Shown: positions 1 through 15,304 of the stretch, one piece after another
Numbering within the stretch: position 1 is the stretch's first letter
Layout: the number at the start of each line of letters is the position of its first letter
NCBI GenBank assembly: GCA_023213395.1
Contig: CM041465.1
Coordinates: 5,456,001-5,520,000 of the forward strand
Source of the DNA: Cycas panzhihuaensis
Taxonomy: Eukaryota > Cycadophyta
Length of the DNA stretch: 64,000 bases
Direction: 5' to 3'
Notes under the pieces: generated by a model
What the model was told of the DNA's origin: nothing
Database searches by the model: none
What the model saw: only the letters and a program-made list of their open reading frames with translations
Translations under genes and position numbers: made by a program

Positions 1-2401
<2,401 letters not shown>

Positions 2402-2407
<6 letters not shown>

Positions 2408-2739
2408 ATAGTGACCTTTAGGTGTGATCTCATTTGTAATTTAATCATATTTTGTAAATGTGTAGGGTCTGTTGCTCGTACCAATATGTCAACCAATTAG
2501 ATCCTTGTAAATATGGGTAGATTGGCTATATACTAGGCATTTCCTCTATTATTTGTATATTGGGTTATTGTTAATGCAAAAGCTCTACTGGATTGGAGCC
2601 TCACAGAGTGACTAATTTACATGTGAACCTTTACACATCTTAATTCTACTCTTATGTGATTGAATATTTCATTATTTGAGTAGTTTTGCTTTGCATTTTA
2701 ATAGATGCATGCAATATTTAGATCTTTAAAGAGTTTTCA
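2402..2739 (+). repeat. 5' LTR of element A (3' portion)
   Basis: This matches 9379-9711 almost base for base with scattered transitions. Shared landmarks include the ATTTAATCATATTTT stretch and the end GAGTTTTCA. It ends in CA directly before the primer site. The first about 80 bp of the LTR, present at 9299-9378, is not found here and is replaced by the TA array. Confidence 0.93.
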
Positions 2740-2741
2740 TA

Positions 2742-2753
2742 TGGTATCAAAGC
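2742..2753 (+). other. Primer-binding site of A
   Basis: TGGTATCAAAGC lies two bases after the LTR end. It complements the 3' end of plant initiator tRNA-Met except for one G->A change in the usual TGGTATCAGAGC. Confidence 0.92.
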
Positions 2754-4709
2754 TATTACATGCTCTATTTGGTATTATTTTGAGAAACAAGTGAGAAATG
2801 TAGGTTTATTTTCCCATAATGACACCTTATTCCCATATCTTTTTAAGTTTTTTCTTAATATTAGGTGACCTCTAGTTAATCTAAAGCCACTACTGGTGAT
2901 TTTGAGATCATATTAGTGTGCATGTGCTAAGTTTCATGCTTGTTGCAGACCACATAACTCACAGTTCCTATTTTGGTTAAAATGGTCATATTTTGGCCCT
3001 TTTTTCAACCTTAACTTGTTTGTATAGGCTATATCTTACATCCAAACAAAGTTATGTTAATTCCAATAGTCCTTAAGGATGCTCAAGCCCTTTTGTAGGT
3101 AGTTTCATGGAGTTCTCTCAGTTTGTTTGTCTATTTATAGCCCCAGGCATCCATATGACTCCATGATCTTTTGTGACTCTATTTGAGACTATTAATCACT
3201 AGTGCAACTCTATTTGAGCTCAAAAGGAGGTGTTGTCGTATTAATATCCATTTTATATCAAGGTTAGATCTTCTGTAAAGATATTTAGAGCTTACTTAGC
3301 CTCCATTCTTTGTGGAGAAGTGCACATAGGTTATGGAAGTCGTATAGCCTTTCTCCATATAAAAAGTTTAATATTTTTATCTTGCATTTTATAAAATTCA
3401 TAAAAAATTCAATTGGATTTGATTTGGTGACTTAAATTTGTATTTAAGACCCCTCTTTTGATCATATTCTAAATTCATATGACTCTTTTTTTAGCCAAAA
3501 AGACACAGATCTTAAATAAGCTTAATTATCTTTCATATTTTTTGTATTTTCTAAAAGTTTAGGCCATATTTCATTGTGATTTGAAGTCTACAACCCCATT
3601 AGCTCTTTAATAGGTGGTCACATGTTATAGTTTCATGACGGGGGGCTAACCTTAAAAGGGGATTAACTCCAATCTTCATTTTTTTCAACCCATAAAGAGT
3701 ACCTATTATAGTTTTTTTCATAATTTTCCAACTAGGAGTCAGAATTAGGTGTTGTCTAAACCATTAGAAAGATAACCCAAAGGGATATAGTTTAAAATTA
3801 GTTTAAGCTTGATTTGAGTTTAGTTTATAAGAGTTATAGCTTGCTAAATTTGGGTAATTTTTTAAGTATTCTTGAGCTTTCTTTCATCACTTAAAGGCTT
3901 AAACTCAAATTTTCACAAGACTCTTTGTTGCTTTATGCTATTGTTGATTACTAGTTAACTATTCTAATATGCTTTTTAGGCTAATAAAGTGTTTGTGGTT
4001 GGTTTTTTATAGGTGTTCTCCTTAGAGATTAAGGTGGACCTTTTTGGTGCAAGCCCTCTCAAAGACCTCTATAAACCCTTTAATTTCTTTTTAAGTTTTA
4101 TATTTCCTTTCTTTTTTTAGCTTTTCTTATTAAAAAGAACCCTTGTTTCTAAGCAACTTATCTTAAAATCAATATTTAATTTGAAACATTAATCAAGATT
4201 ATCCCAAATTAACAAGACAACTATACTTGCCTTACAAGGATGATGGTTAGGACTCTTAAAGTTTCCACTCTACATATGTCTTTAACATTTCTCTAATTTG
4301 TTAGGGAAATCATTGGCTATAAGGTGTATAAAATGGCATGTTGAAGTGAACAACTATCCTTTAGTGATTAGAGACTAGGCTAGACCTAGAGGGGGTGAGT
4401 GCCTTGGTTATTAAGTTCTCATTGCTAGATCTGTCACTAGGCATAAGTTCAGTGCAAGTGGATCTATAAATTAAGGGGATCTTTAACCTTTATAACAACC
4501 CATATGCTAAGGTATATAAAGCCTTAAGCTCATATACTAGTATATATGGTTCTTGGTTTACCACTTATGAGCAAGCACCACTAAACATGATAGTAACTGA
4601 GAGCTTTCTTGGAGACCCTAAAATTTAAAACTCTAGATTAGTATCCCCTAGGTAGACTAGTATACAAGCCCTTAAAACTTAAAACCCAAAATTAAAAGAC
4701 ACTTAGAAA
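2754..4709 (+). other. Untranslated leader of element A
   Basis: No reading frame of note. It lies between primer site and gag. The segment at about 4200-4520 is the reverse complement of a recognisable block in the leaders of elements B (14270-14660) and C (20040-20390). Landmarks are a CTTACAAGG-like motif, 'tagactaggctagacctagagg' with its equivalents, and an AGATCTGTCACTAGGCATAAG-like stretch. The three families therefore share an old leader segment. Confidence 0.7.
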
Positions 4710-6130
4710 TAGCATTATAAATATTGTTATCAAACACAATCAATCTCAGTGGCCTCAACAACTTTATTCCTTAAAAGAAACAAGTAAAAGACCTAGTCAT
4801 TATGAATGACTATTGGGCCTATGCCAATGGTGATATACCCTTACCTAGACTAACCTAAGACCCCAATGACTCTAGTATTATAATTCCACCAAATCTTATT
4901 TCCCTAGATAACTTTAAACTTAAGGATAATATAATCTTATCCTTCTTCCACTTAGCATTAGAAGACCAAGTGGACCAAAACATAGAAATAACTAAAACCT
5001 CTCATAAAGCATAGGCCATCCTTTATACTTTCTATAAGAGGAAAGATAAGTCAATATTCTTAACTCTTAAAGTATATCTTTTTGTCATCCTCTTTGCAAG
5101 AAATATTACTGACTATTTAATTGAAGTAAAGACCTTTAGAAATCAATTAATAATCTTAGGTGTACCTCCTTTAGATAGACATTATATTTAGTATTCTCAA
5201 TATTCTCTTAATAGAATATAATAGCTTTTCTTCTAAACTCCATGATAACTACACTAAACTAGATTTTATCACCTTTGAGGGACTCCTACTAAGAAAAGAA
5301 AACATTCTTAATCAACTAGGGGTAACATCTACCTCTAACTTAGTCCTTGCATTTATAGCCCAAAACTTAGAGAGGGGCAAGACTATACAATGGCCAGTTC
5401 AGTAGCCCTATCAACTTCAAAATCTAACTTAATAATTAGACTCCTTAGTCATCTCTCAAGAGCCAAATTAGTTACTAACTCAACATTAACCATATCAGGT
5501 TGACATGTCTTCACACTAAGGTTAATAAGCTTAGCAATCCCAACAATCACCATAGCTTCAAATAAAAAAGAATCAATAGAGTAGACTGAATATCACCTTC
5601 TTATACTACAAGAAAATTGGTCACTTTACTATTGAATATAGGAGATGTTAGGTTGATATACAAATGTTGCAAAATCAAGGGAGCCAAACTTATGGGCCTA
5701 GCTTCTAACAAGTAGCCCCATATTATCAATAAGTAACCCTATTTTATCCACAATGAGCACCTAACTTTTAACAAGGTGTACAAATCTATCAATAATATGT
5801 ACCAAGTTACTAATAAGGAGGATCAAACCCTCAAATAGGAGCCCCTTATCCATAACAAAGAGGCCCCATTCTATAATAAGGATCCCTCTACTTCCAACAA
5901 GGAGGCCCTATTCCATAATAAAGAGGTCCTATCTATCCATAAGAAGTGCCATCATTTTAACGATTAGGCCAATTCTATTAACAAAATTAGAATCCAAGAC
6001 CCACTTAGAGTCAATAATAGTAGAACATGTAGCAATTCCTACCTAGGAATCAAAGGCGCCCTAACACTTAATAAGGAGGCTATATGGCAGATTCCTAAGG
6101 AACCTCCTCTCAAAACTTATTCTTTGTAGC
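4710..6130 (+). pseudogene. Decayed copia gag (element A)
   Basis: Gag would build the virus-like particle that packages element RNA. From 4710 an NNF motif and an 'MNDYWAYANGDIP' stretch at about 4802 fit the N-terminal copia gag signature (a W followed by a G-x-P context). About 4925-5180 fits the UBN2-type gag core, with a LIEVKTFRNQL-like helix region. From about 5690 to 5950 the frame becomes a Gln/Gly/Pro-rich repeat in which CAA-CAA pairs alternate with TAA-CAA and TAA-TAA. Paralogous repeat units thus show directly that these stops were glutamine codons. No intact zinc knuckle was located. Many stops; certainly not expressed as a whole protein. Confidence 0.72.
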
Positions 6131-6139
6131 ATTTTCATC

Positions 6140-7510
6140 TCAACACAATGACAACTCATGGTTACTTGGCTTAAGTGCCACTCACCACATGACTGGCATA
6201 GAAATATATTAGAGGAGACCTATCCCATTAACACATACATAATCACATTTGGTGATAACCTGGCATATGATGTGACTAAAATTAAAAGGACCCCAATATA
6301 ATTGAAAGACTCCAATATAAGATATCATATCAACAATGTATTTTTAGTTTGAAGTATGAAAATAAATTTTGCTTTTAATAAGACAAATTGATAATTCAAT
6401 CTTGGATGCCCTCTTTAGTTAAGGCATCTACACCATTATAGATCATGTAACTAGATAACTTGTAATAATTGGTCACGAAGAAAATGGCTTATAAAAGCTT
6501 GATGATGTTCCTATAGCCACCAATCCACCATCAACATCCTACTCAATGGCCTAGAATGTATAAATTGATAAAGGGAAAGATGTCATGATGGAAGACTCCT
6601 CTTCTATTTAAGAACTAGGTAAATGCTCCTATTGAGATAAACCATTTAACTCCAACAACAATAGAGACCAATTATGGCATTAACACCTAGGTCACTTGAA
6701 TATGTAAAGCTTAAACCTTATGTCAAGGCTTTATATAGTATATGGCTTACCTAATATCAATAAATATAACAACATTTATGAGGCATACCTTATGAGAAAG
6801 TAACAAAGAGAAAAATTCCCATCTAAGAATGCATGGAGAGCCTCTTAACCATTAGAGTTAGTCCACTTAGATATTTGTGGGCCTATGTCATCATAATCAC
6901 TTAATGGTAGCCTATATTTCTTGATGTTTATAGATCATTATTCCAGGAAAGTATGGGTTTACTTCTTGAGAAACAAGTACCAGCCCCTGAATAAATTCAA
7001 GGAGTTAAAGCTAAGGTAGAAAATGAGAGTGGCATGATCATTAAGATACTCAAATTAATTTAACAATTTCTACAAGGAACATAGCATTAAATACTAATTT
7101 TTAGTACCTCATATGCCATAATAAAATGGTATAGTTGATAGGAGGAATAAGATATTGGTGAATAAAAGAAAATCCATGCTAAGTACTACCAATGTTACCA
7201 CTAGATTTTGGGTTGATGAAATTATGACTATTGCATACTCAACTAATAAGATTCCTATTGTGGTAATTAGGAATATCACTCTTGAGGAAGCTTGGTTAGG
7301 TCTTAAACTAATTATTTCACACTTGAAAATATTTAGATGCACAACATACAAACTTGTCATAAAGGAAAAGAGAAAGAAGCTTAATGATAAAAGCCTTAAG
7401 TGCATCTTTCTTAGCTATGTACATGGTTGTAAAGCTTACAAGGTATTCAACATTGTTGGGAACCAAGTATACACAACTCAGGATGTCATATTTATAGAAG
7501 ATACATAGGA
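6140..7510 (+). pseudogene. Copia protease-integrase remnant (element A)
   Basis: The protease begins at about 6159 with W-L-L-x-L-S-A-T-H-H-M-T. This is the copia active-site signature (WLLDSGATHHMT type), but the catalytic Asp-Ser-Gly reads Gly-Leu-Ser, so it is dead. A pre-integrase WH...HLGHL motif lies near 6670. The integrase catalytic region is at 6855-6985 (HLDICGPM, then FIDHYSRKVWVYFL). The open stretch 7155-7508 is the integrase C-terminal half (RKSML, FWVDE, EEAWLGLK, KCIFLSYVHGCKAYKVF). Protease and the C-terminal part are in the same frame. Stops between them fall where relatives have Gln, for example in the SS*SLNGS stretch. From 7511 to 7790 lies the weakly conserved linker to RT. 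Confidence 0.88.
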
Positions 7511-7789
7511 CTTGAATTCATCCCAAATTTAGTTTGTAGTGTAGATAAAATTTATGCATCTCAAGTGCCTTTCGGATAAGTTCTGGAGCCACCAATACTA
7601 GCCCCCTCCTACACACTAGGTATTTCATCAATTTCAATAGTATCTACTTCTACAATAGAGGCAAGCATAACTATACCACCTATTTTAGTTAATGACCTTC
7701 ATGTGAAAGCCACCAACATTCAAACATTTTCTAAGTGGGTTCAATAGTTATTAAAGGATGCCCCTCCTCCTCCTACAACTATCAAAAGG

Positions 7790-9288
7790 CCATCAAAGAT
7801 GAGACACTCTACCAATTTTGCCCTAATGAAACATGTCCTAAAAATCCCTGATCCTTCCATATTTAAGGAGGTCATCAAAGATCAAACATGGAAAGTAACC
7901 ATGGAAGAAGAGATGAAATCTATCCTTAAAGATGAAATTTGGGAGCTGATAGAATTACCACCTAGGAAAAAGGTAATTGATTGTAGATGGTTGTATAAAG
8001 ACAAATTCTATGTAGATGGCATTGTCGAGCGTCATAAAGTTTATCTTATAGTAAAAGGTATCAAACAATAAGAAGGGGTAAACTATGATGAGACCTTTAC
8101 ACTAGTAGCTAGCATGACCATATTCTATTTAGTAATTTCACTAGTAGCCCAATTCAATTGGCCAGCCTACCAAATGGATGTGAAGAGTGATTTCCTTAAC
8201 AGAGAGCTTATAAAAGAGGTTTTCTTGAAGTAACCTCTAGGCTATATTGTTCTAGGCTAAGAACTCTTAGTTTGTAAGCTCAAGAAAACCCTATATAGAC
8301 TAAAGCAGGCACCATGTGCCGGTATATAAAGATTAATACCTTCCTCACTCAGGATGGATTTAATCATTCACCCTATGACCTAAACTTGTATATTCAAGTT
8401 AGAGATAACTTGATCACAATCATTGTTCTTTAAATAGATGATCTTGCAATTAAAGGCAATACCACTGAAGGCATAATTGGCTATAGTTAGAACTACTAAG
8501 TAACTTTGAGATGACAGATCTTGGGTTGCTTGATTATTTCTTTAGAATTAAAGTTGGGCAAGAACTAGGTCACATCTTCTTGTCTCAAACAAAATATACC
8601 AATGAGCTCTTGCAAAGATTCAGGATGATAAATTATAAACTAGTGCCAATTCCTATGGAAATAGAAACCAAGTTAAATCTAAAAAAGTAAGAGAATTTAT
8701 TTTATTCCACCTTATACTACCAATTAGTTAGAAGTCTTATCTACCATACACACACTTGAATAAACATCTCCTATGTTGTTGGGATCTATTCAAGGTATAT
8801 GTCAAAGCAATACATTCATAGCACACATTAGTTCATACTTAATTATAACCAAACTGAGTCCCCTATCCTAAAAAGACATACAGATGCTAATTAGGTAGGT
8901 TTCTAAGATACTTAGCATTCAACTTCAAGATATTGTTTTGACATAAACTCAACTGTAATCTCTTAGAGGTGTAAGAAGTAGTTAAATGTTACTCTTTCCT
9001 CAACTGAAGTTAAATACAAAGTAGCTATTTACACCACTATAGAGTTGATTTATCTCAAAAGGATTCTTATTAAGCTTGGACTTTAACAAAATACACATAC
9101 CACTCTTTACTATAATAATCAAAGTATGTTGAAGATGATGAAGAGTCTTATCTTCCAAAACAGAGAAGTTGATCTCGTTTATCATCCAACTAAGGCTAAG
9201 TTATAGACATCTTCACCAAAGCATTTGGCAAACCTATGTTTGAGTAGTTTTGACACAATATCAATATCAAATTTAATGAAGCTACCAT
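7790..9288 (+). pseudogene. Copia reverse transcriptase-RNase H remnant (element A)
   Basis: Begins with the open stretch 7799-8071: W-K-V-T-M-E-E-E-M-K-S-I opening, then W-E-L-I-E-L-P-P, C-R-W-L-Y-K-D-K, G-I-K-Q, the start of copia RT. It continues with YDETFT, a QMDVKSDFLN motif and LYRLKQAPC at about 8300. The catalytic YVDD site (about 8431-8445) reads stop-I-D-D. RNase H features follow: TLSSTEVKYK at about 8994-9020, a YYNNQS stretch, and a terminal DIFTKAF motif. Frameshifts occur (7799 is in another frame than 7155-7508, and the active site in a third). Stops in KQPLGY and GQE contexts are CAA->TAA; those at ISW and in KKQ are TGG->TAG and CAG->TAG. Confidence 0.88.
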
Positions 9289-9298
9289 TAAGGGAGGG
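9289..9298 (+). other. Polypurine tract of A
   Basis: TAAGGGAGGG lies immediately before the 3' LTR start TG. It is the plus-strand primer site of the element. Confidence 0.9.
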
Positions 9299-9711
9299 TG
9301 TTAAACCTAATAATATCACCTTTATTATTATGTAATTTATACACACACACACACACACATATACACATACACATATAAAATGGTGTACATTAGGCATGAC
9401 CTCATTTATAATTTAATCATATTTTATAAATATATCAAGTCCATCGCTTGTGTCAATATGTTAGCCAATTACATCCTTATAAATATGGGTAGATTACCTA
9501 CATATTGGGTATTTTTCCTATTGTTTGTACATTGGATTATTGCTAATATAGAAGCTCTATTGGATTAGAGCCTCGCAAAGTGGCTATTTTGCTTGTGAAC
9601 CTTTGTACATCTCTATTTTACTCTTGTGTGATTGAATATTTTATTATTTGAGTAGTTTTATTTTATATTTTGATATATGCATGTAATATTTAGATCTTGG
9701 AAGAGTTTTCA
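9299..9711 (+). repeat. 3' LTR of element A
   Basis: Starts TGTTAAACC right after the polypurine tract and ends GAGTTTTCA. It contains a short CA run (about 9342-9359) and TACACATAC units where the 5' LTR has kilobases of TA. From 9379 it aligns with 2402-2739. Confidence 0.93.
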
Positions 9712-10019
9712 CAACATAAATACAAAAATGAATAGTTATAAGAGAGATAAGAGAGTATTTAAAGAGTTGGTCATGCAAGGTGACTAGTAGTACCTTATAT
9801 ATGATCAAAATTACATGCATGTTATAATATGGTATGGGCATTTAGGATCCCACAAGAATTAGGCTTAGTACTACAAGTTATAACTAGCTACTAACTTAAC
9901 TAAAATACATTTATAATATACTTTATCTTATTGAGTTAGTAAAGCAACTAATATAACTTTATATTTATAAAAGTGTAATGTATCCACATATATTTATTAT
10001 TCAATTAATAAATATACAA
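9712..10019 (-). repeat. Probable 3' LTR of element B (partial)
   Basis: About 130 bp at 9712-9843 match 24950-25078 in the same orientation (shared core CATGCAAGGTGACTAGT, then ACCTTATAT, GTTATAAT, GGCAT). The end (TTAATAAATATACA) resembles 25222-25239. It borders a polypurine tract on the minus strand, the place expected for the 3' LTR of minus-strand element B. The left part is missing, apparently because element A inserted here. Neither terminus has a target duplication to prove it. Confidence 0.65.
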
Positions 10020-10023
10020 TTAA

Positions 10024-10043
10024 TTCTTCCATCATCCTTCCTT
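10024..10043 (-). other. Polypurine tract of B (minus strand)
   Basis: A pyrimidine stretch TTCTTCCATCATCCTTCCTT on the plus strand, a purine-rich tract on the minus strand, sits just inside the presumed 3' LTR. Confidence 0.6.
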
Positions 10044-10089
10044 AATGATGAGTTCAATAATTTTGATACTAAGGCTATGCTAAAACTGT

Positions 10090-11560
10090 TTGAATTCTGT
10101 AAATTAAATCAATCTCAACATCTTGAACATGCTCCTTGATGAAGTAATGGAGAACCTTGATATGCTTTGTTCTTGTATGGAATACAAGATTCTTAGTTAA
10201 CTTGAGGATACTCTAATTATCATAAAAGAGGGAAATAACTTATGCTTGATCAATACTAATCTCTTTAAAAATCCTTCTTAATTAGATAGCCTCAGTAGTT
10301 GCATTGATAATAGCTTTATACTCTACTTCAATAGAGGATAAGGTGATATTTAGCTACTTTTCAAAACTTTAAGAAATAAAGGTAGATCTTAGGTTAAAGT
10401 AGTAGCTTGGGGTCAATCTACAATTATCATGGTAACCAACCCAATCAACATATATGTAACCTGCCAAAGAAGGATTGTCCACTTAGCAATAATCAAATCT
10501 AAACTAAAGTGAACCCCAAAGATATATTAATATTTACATAGTTACTTTTCATTATGAAATCTTAGGCTACATTATAACCTAGAGAAAATCCTAATAAAAT
10601 ATAAAATATTTGGTTGAGTATGTGTGAGGTAAATCAATTTCCCCACAAGTAACCTATACAAAATGGGATTAATAGGTTTACCATACTTATCAATATCTAA
10701 CTTAAATCTAATCTTCATAGGGGTTGGCGATGGCTTACATTCCTCCATTCTAAACTTTTTAAGAATCTCCCTTGTATATTTAGACTATAAAAAGAAGATG
10801 TGGTCTAGTTGTTGCCAAACTTCCATGCCAAGAAAATAGTAGACCAACTTGAGGTCAGTCATCTCAAAGCTACTATTTAGTTCCTTTTGAAGGTATTAAA
10901 TCCACTTTATATCATTACTGGTTATGAGCAAATCATCAACATATAACACAACTATAATGATCAAGTTGTTTTAGTCTTTGATATGTAAATTATGATCCAA
11001 AGATGAGTAGACAAGTATATGCTTCTAAAAATACTCATCTATTTTCACGTATTAAGCATGAGGTAATTTCTTAAGGCCACGAAGAGCCTTTTTTAATTTG
11101 TAAACTAAATGTTCTTTTCTAGAATAACATAGTTAGGAAGTTAATTCAAGTATACTTCTTCTTATTAGTTGTTATTCAAAAAGGTGCTTTTCACATCCAT
11201 CTAGAAGACAAGCCAACTAAATTGAGCTATTTATACTAAAATAAGCCTCACAGTGGTTGTGTTAGTAATATGGGCAAATTTATCATTATAGTTAATGCCC
11301 TCAATCTATTTGAAATATTTGTTAATTAATCATTCTTTGTAGTATTAAATGGATCCATCTGCATTAAATTTTATTTTATAAATCCAATGGTAATCAATTG
11401 GCTTCTTTCCATTTGGTAGATCAACTAGCTCCTAATAGTCATTTTGTAAAATAGAATCAATTTCCTCATTCATAGTTACTTGCCGCTTTTGTTTTATAAT
11501 AGCTTCTTCAAAAGTGATAGGTTTAGGAGTTGATAATACTTCTACCATTAAGGTAAAGTT
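10090..11560 (-). pseudogene. Copia RT-RNase H remnant (element B)
   Basis: Read on the minus strand. The start of RT lies at about 11460-11560. The catalytic YVDD is intact at 10932-10943, within an LYVDDLLIT context. The segment near 10440 gives the RNase H region, where the usual DADWAG reads with a V for A and a lost Asp. At 10280-10336 a TLSSIEVEYKAI motif (normally LSSTEAEYxA) marks the RNase H core. Stops and shifts are scattered, with no long open frame. Function is lost. Confidence 0.8.
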
Positions 11561-11879
11561 GGTAGATGACATATACTTAGATTGCCTCTTAGATTATTAT
11601 TGAGGCAATGGAGTAGAAGAGAGCATCTTTAAGTACCATTTAGAAAGTTATTTTAAAGTGACCTCTTATTGAACATCTTTTGAAAGAGTTATTAAAGTGG
11701 ATGTTGAAGAAGAGGCAAGAGGTATAGATAAAGTATCAAGTGTATATGATGAAGATAGAGGAAATTGAAGTATAGGAACATTCTATGTAACAAGATATGG
11801 AACAAGAGTTATTATAGGTTGTTCATAAAAAAAAAAAAAAGATAATTTCTTCTAAAAAAATAATTTCTTGAGATGTATG

Positions 11880-12720
11880 CATTTGCATAGTAGAAGGATC
11901 ATAAAGTTTGTAGGCTTTTCAACTAAGCTAGTAGCTAATGAAAATGCATTTTTTACTTTTTTCATCTAACTTCTTTCTTTATTCTTTTAGTATAGACATA
12001 TATATTATACAACCAAAAATATGCAAATGTGAGACTAAGGTTTTTTATCCTGACCAAGCCTCATTAAGTGTAATATTTAAAACTACCTTAATTGGACCTC
12101 AATTTTTTAGATAAGTAGCAGGGTCGAGGGCTTCAACCTATAATTAAAATCCTAATTTTTTATAGTAAGCATGGCTTTGCCTTTATTAATTAAGGTTTAA
12201 TTTATATGCTTAGCAAATCTATTTTTCTAAGGTATGTAAGGGGTAGATAACTATCATTTGATTCCATTATCTTTACAAAATTGAATGAATTCTATAGAAA
12301 TGTATTTACCTCCATTGTTGCAATGAAGGATTTTGAGTGGCTTTCTAGATTCCAATTCAACACCATGCTTAAATTCTTTAAATTTTTTAAATGCTTTTGA
12401 TTTCTACTTGAGGAAATAAACCCATGCATTATGGAATTAATCATCAATAAATATAATAAAGTAATGACAACCATTAAATGATGTTTGATACATGGGTCCA
12501 TAAATGTTAAAGTGAATAAAGCCCAATGGTCTTTTAGCATGCCAAAATCTGCCTTTTGATTTGAATGGAGTTTGAAGACATTTTCCTATAGCACAAGCCT
12601 CATAAATACATTTAGTTTATTTAATATTTGGTAATTCTTATACCATATTTAATTTGAAAAATAAGTGGAGTTTATTCATATTTAAATGACTAAGACATTG
12701 ATGCCATAATTTGTAGTTTT
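11880..12720 (-). pseudogene. Copia integrase remnant (element B)
   Basis: Pre-integrase motif WHQCLSHLNM at 12680-12706 (normally WHxRLGHLN, so R->C and G->S). The catalytic core is at about 12290-12540, where a YFIIFIDD-like stretch, AWVYFL and a degraded NGG(E->K) motif appear in a frame offset from the longest open stretch. Around 11560-11880 lies a low-complexity linker with a poly-A run at 11826. Frameshifted and dead. Confidence 0.75.
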
Positions 12721-12939
12721 AGAGAAATAAGTGTCTTTGAAGTAGATTACTCATTAGTATTAGATGTGAAAGTAGAAGCTGTATCACTACAAGTGCTAGT
12801 ATCATTTTACAAAAATATTGGACTTTTAAATTACATCAAGTTTATACAAACCTTGGTCCTCATATCTGAAGGCAATCAAATTATGATTCAAATCAATAAT
12901 TAAGCATTTCCTAAGGTAACTGAACAAGATATCAAAGTT

Positions 12940-14203
12940 CTATTTATTTATTTGTTTGATAGATAAAAAATTATGTATCATAGTAAGGATAGAGAAAACA
13001 TTATTAAGGTGATATATAATATTAGAATCTTTGAAAGATATGGGATCATTATTGATCTTAGTAACCTCTAAAACAACATCATCACTAAATGTTACTAATT
13101 GGTCATGAACTAGCTTTATATTTGTTAGTAGTTCTTCATAACCTATCATGTGATGAGAAGCTCTAGAATCTATCAATTGTGATTTTTCAGAATGATGTGT
13201 TATCAATACAATAAATTCTATGAATTATCCATATGGCCTCCTTGGTTTTAATTTTGATTCTATATGTGGTTGTAATTTCTATTCTATTGATTACTCTGAG
13301 AGGCATTTTGCTTTTGCCTTCTAGGTCTGTGATAGTTTCCACATTCATGGTTCTAATTACTTCAAGTTATAGAGTAGTTCTAATATCATTGCTATTACAA
13401 ATCAACTCTTTTCTTCTTATAATCAAGTATAATATGAGTAGGTTTTTTATAATAGTGATAAACAATATGACTAGGATACTTAGGATGTTGCTAAGATTGT
13501 TGATATAGATGTTTGTTTAAATTCATCGAACTAAACTATTGATTAAGGTATGAACATAACTATTTTGCCTTATGTCATACTTCTAAGATGTGAGTTGAAG
13601 AGGAGGCATCTGAATCTCCAAGTCTATTTAGAATACATTCCTCTTAAAGTAGAAGTCCTTAAAAAAGTATTAAAATCTAATGTGGCAAGATGATTGGTAT
13701 AAGACAAATTAGATATAAGATAACTATATCCTATTGGTAATACATTAATAATGTGAGATATCAAGTCACTATCATCAGGTGGCTATCCCATAATATTCAA
13801 TTGGTTCTTGATTAATTTTATTTAAGTTAGGTGAGCTATAATTAGTCCTACATATGGTATGGAGTAGAGTTGTGCTTTAAGCATTGCATTTTCCTTGATT
13901 TTATATAATAGATAGATTATATCTCAAGATTCACCAGATGTGAAAGTAAGCTTAATATTCTAATTAAAATTAGCCTCACAAGAAATGTGTAGGAAATAAA
14001 GGGTAACTTTATTAAAATCCTTAAAAGATACTAAAGCAATAAGAATGATAATACCAAGATCATTAAGATCTCAAGTTTTTTTAGGTATAATTTTTTTTTA
14101 GAAACATAAGCCCATGGTTTATTTATTATAAAAATGTTCTTGACTTATTTCTTCCAAGCTAAGAAATTATCACTTCCTAATAATTTAATAGTAGTTATAA
14201 CCA
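12940..14203 (-). pseudogene. Copia gag-protease remnant (element B)
   Basis: Protease: the open stretch 13206-12940 carries QLIDSRASHHMIG, the copia protease active site with Gly of DSG changed to Arg, followed by FSDD and a region ending in NFLSIKQ. Right of it, about 13330-13360, HECGNYHRPRR is a degenerate zinc knuckle. Gag would start with the ATG at about 14203. The next about 20 residues contain LLGSDNFLAWKK, the expected copia gag opening (GxNFxxWK). The core between is full of stops. Confidence 0.75.
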
Positions 14204-15299
14204 TTTAAAGTGTTATTTTATCTCAAATATATGTCTTACCTACCTAAAGGTTTTCTAATCTAGTATCTATAGTCTCAGTATCTCCTTGCCTAATAATTGT
14301 TGGTAGTTAAGATAGTTTAATGGTAACTTAGGGACCCTATATACCCAAAGGTACATGGATGCTACTAAAGGCTTTGCCACCCCTATAATTCTATTGACCT
14401 ACTTGCACTAAATTTATACCCTGAATGACAGATCTTAGTCTAAGGGCACACTTTCAACCAAGGCATTCACCCTCTTCAGGTCTAATATGGTCTTTATTAA
14501 GTATATATCTTAGTTTACCATTTGATATACTTTATAATTATTGCCTCCTCTTATAGTTCATAGAGTTCAAGGAAGCACAATAAAATATGTAGGAGTGGTA
14601 CCTAATCATTCCCCTTACAAGATTGGTATCATAGGGTTATTCAATTTGAAATTTATCTTTCTAGTCTTTTACGTTTTTCAAAAATTTAAAGATTTTATAA
14701 TAATTTTTTAAATCTATATAAAAGAAATATATCAAAATTAAAAAAACCTCTAAAAATTGAGAACACTACCTAAAATAGATTTAAAAATAGGTTTAAAAAT
14801 GGCTTAAAACAAGCTAAAAAACACTAAAAAGAATAAAACTTTAGAATGAAGATAAATATTAAAGAGGGAATATATTATGAATATTTTAAAATATATAACC
14901 TAAGGTTTTAAAAATAATAGACAAATAAAAATATAAAATAATCAACAAAAAATAGAGGCAAAGAAATTATAATACAAGTAAAGATTTCTTCTTATTGAAA
15001 TTATGAAATTATAATTTAACACTAAAACTTAGGTCTAGATACTAAGAGGATTAAAATGAATGGTCATACTACCTAGTTTTATTAATCCTCTAGTGAATGG
15101 AAAGTAGATAAAGCTTATAGATGTTGCCTAAGTTCATACCATAAAACTCATTAATAAATCAATCAATATATCTCTATTGATAAATAGATCAATATGCCTC
15201 TACCAATGTTGAGAAATCCCTATATGATATAAATCTTTTATAAGTCCTTTAAATATTATGGCAAGGAGTGACATTTATTTATTGAGTTTTTAAGATTCA
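14204..15299 (-). other. Leader of element B (proximal part)
   Basis: No coding capacity seen. About 14270-14660 holds the leader block shared with C (20040-20390) and, reversed, with A. The clearest match is TAATCATTCCCCTTACAAG at 14600 against TAACCATTCCCCTTGCAAG at 20327. The rest is AT-rich sequence, broken at 15305 by element C and presumably continuing at 23407. Confidence 0.65.
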
Positions 15300-15304
15300 A
15301 TTGA

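Noticed and set aside
2742-2753. Partial tRNA gene
   Set aside because: The tRNA-like bases here and at the other primer sites are the 12-base complement of tRNA-Met used for priming. No tRNA arms surround them.
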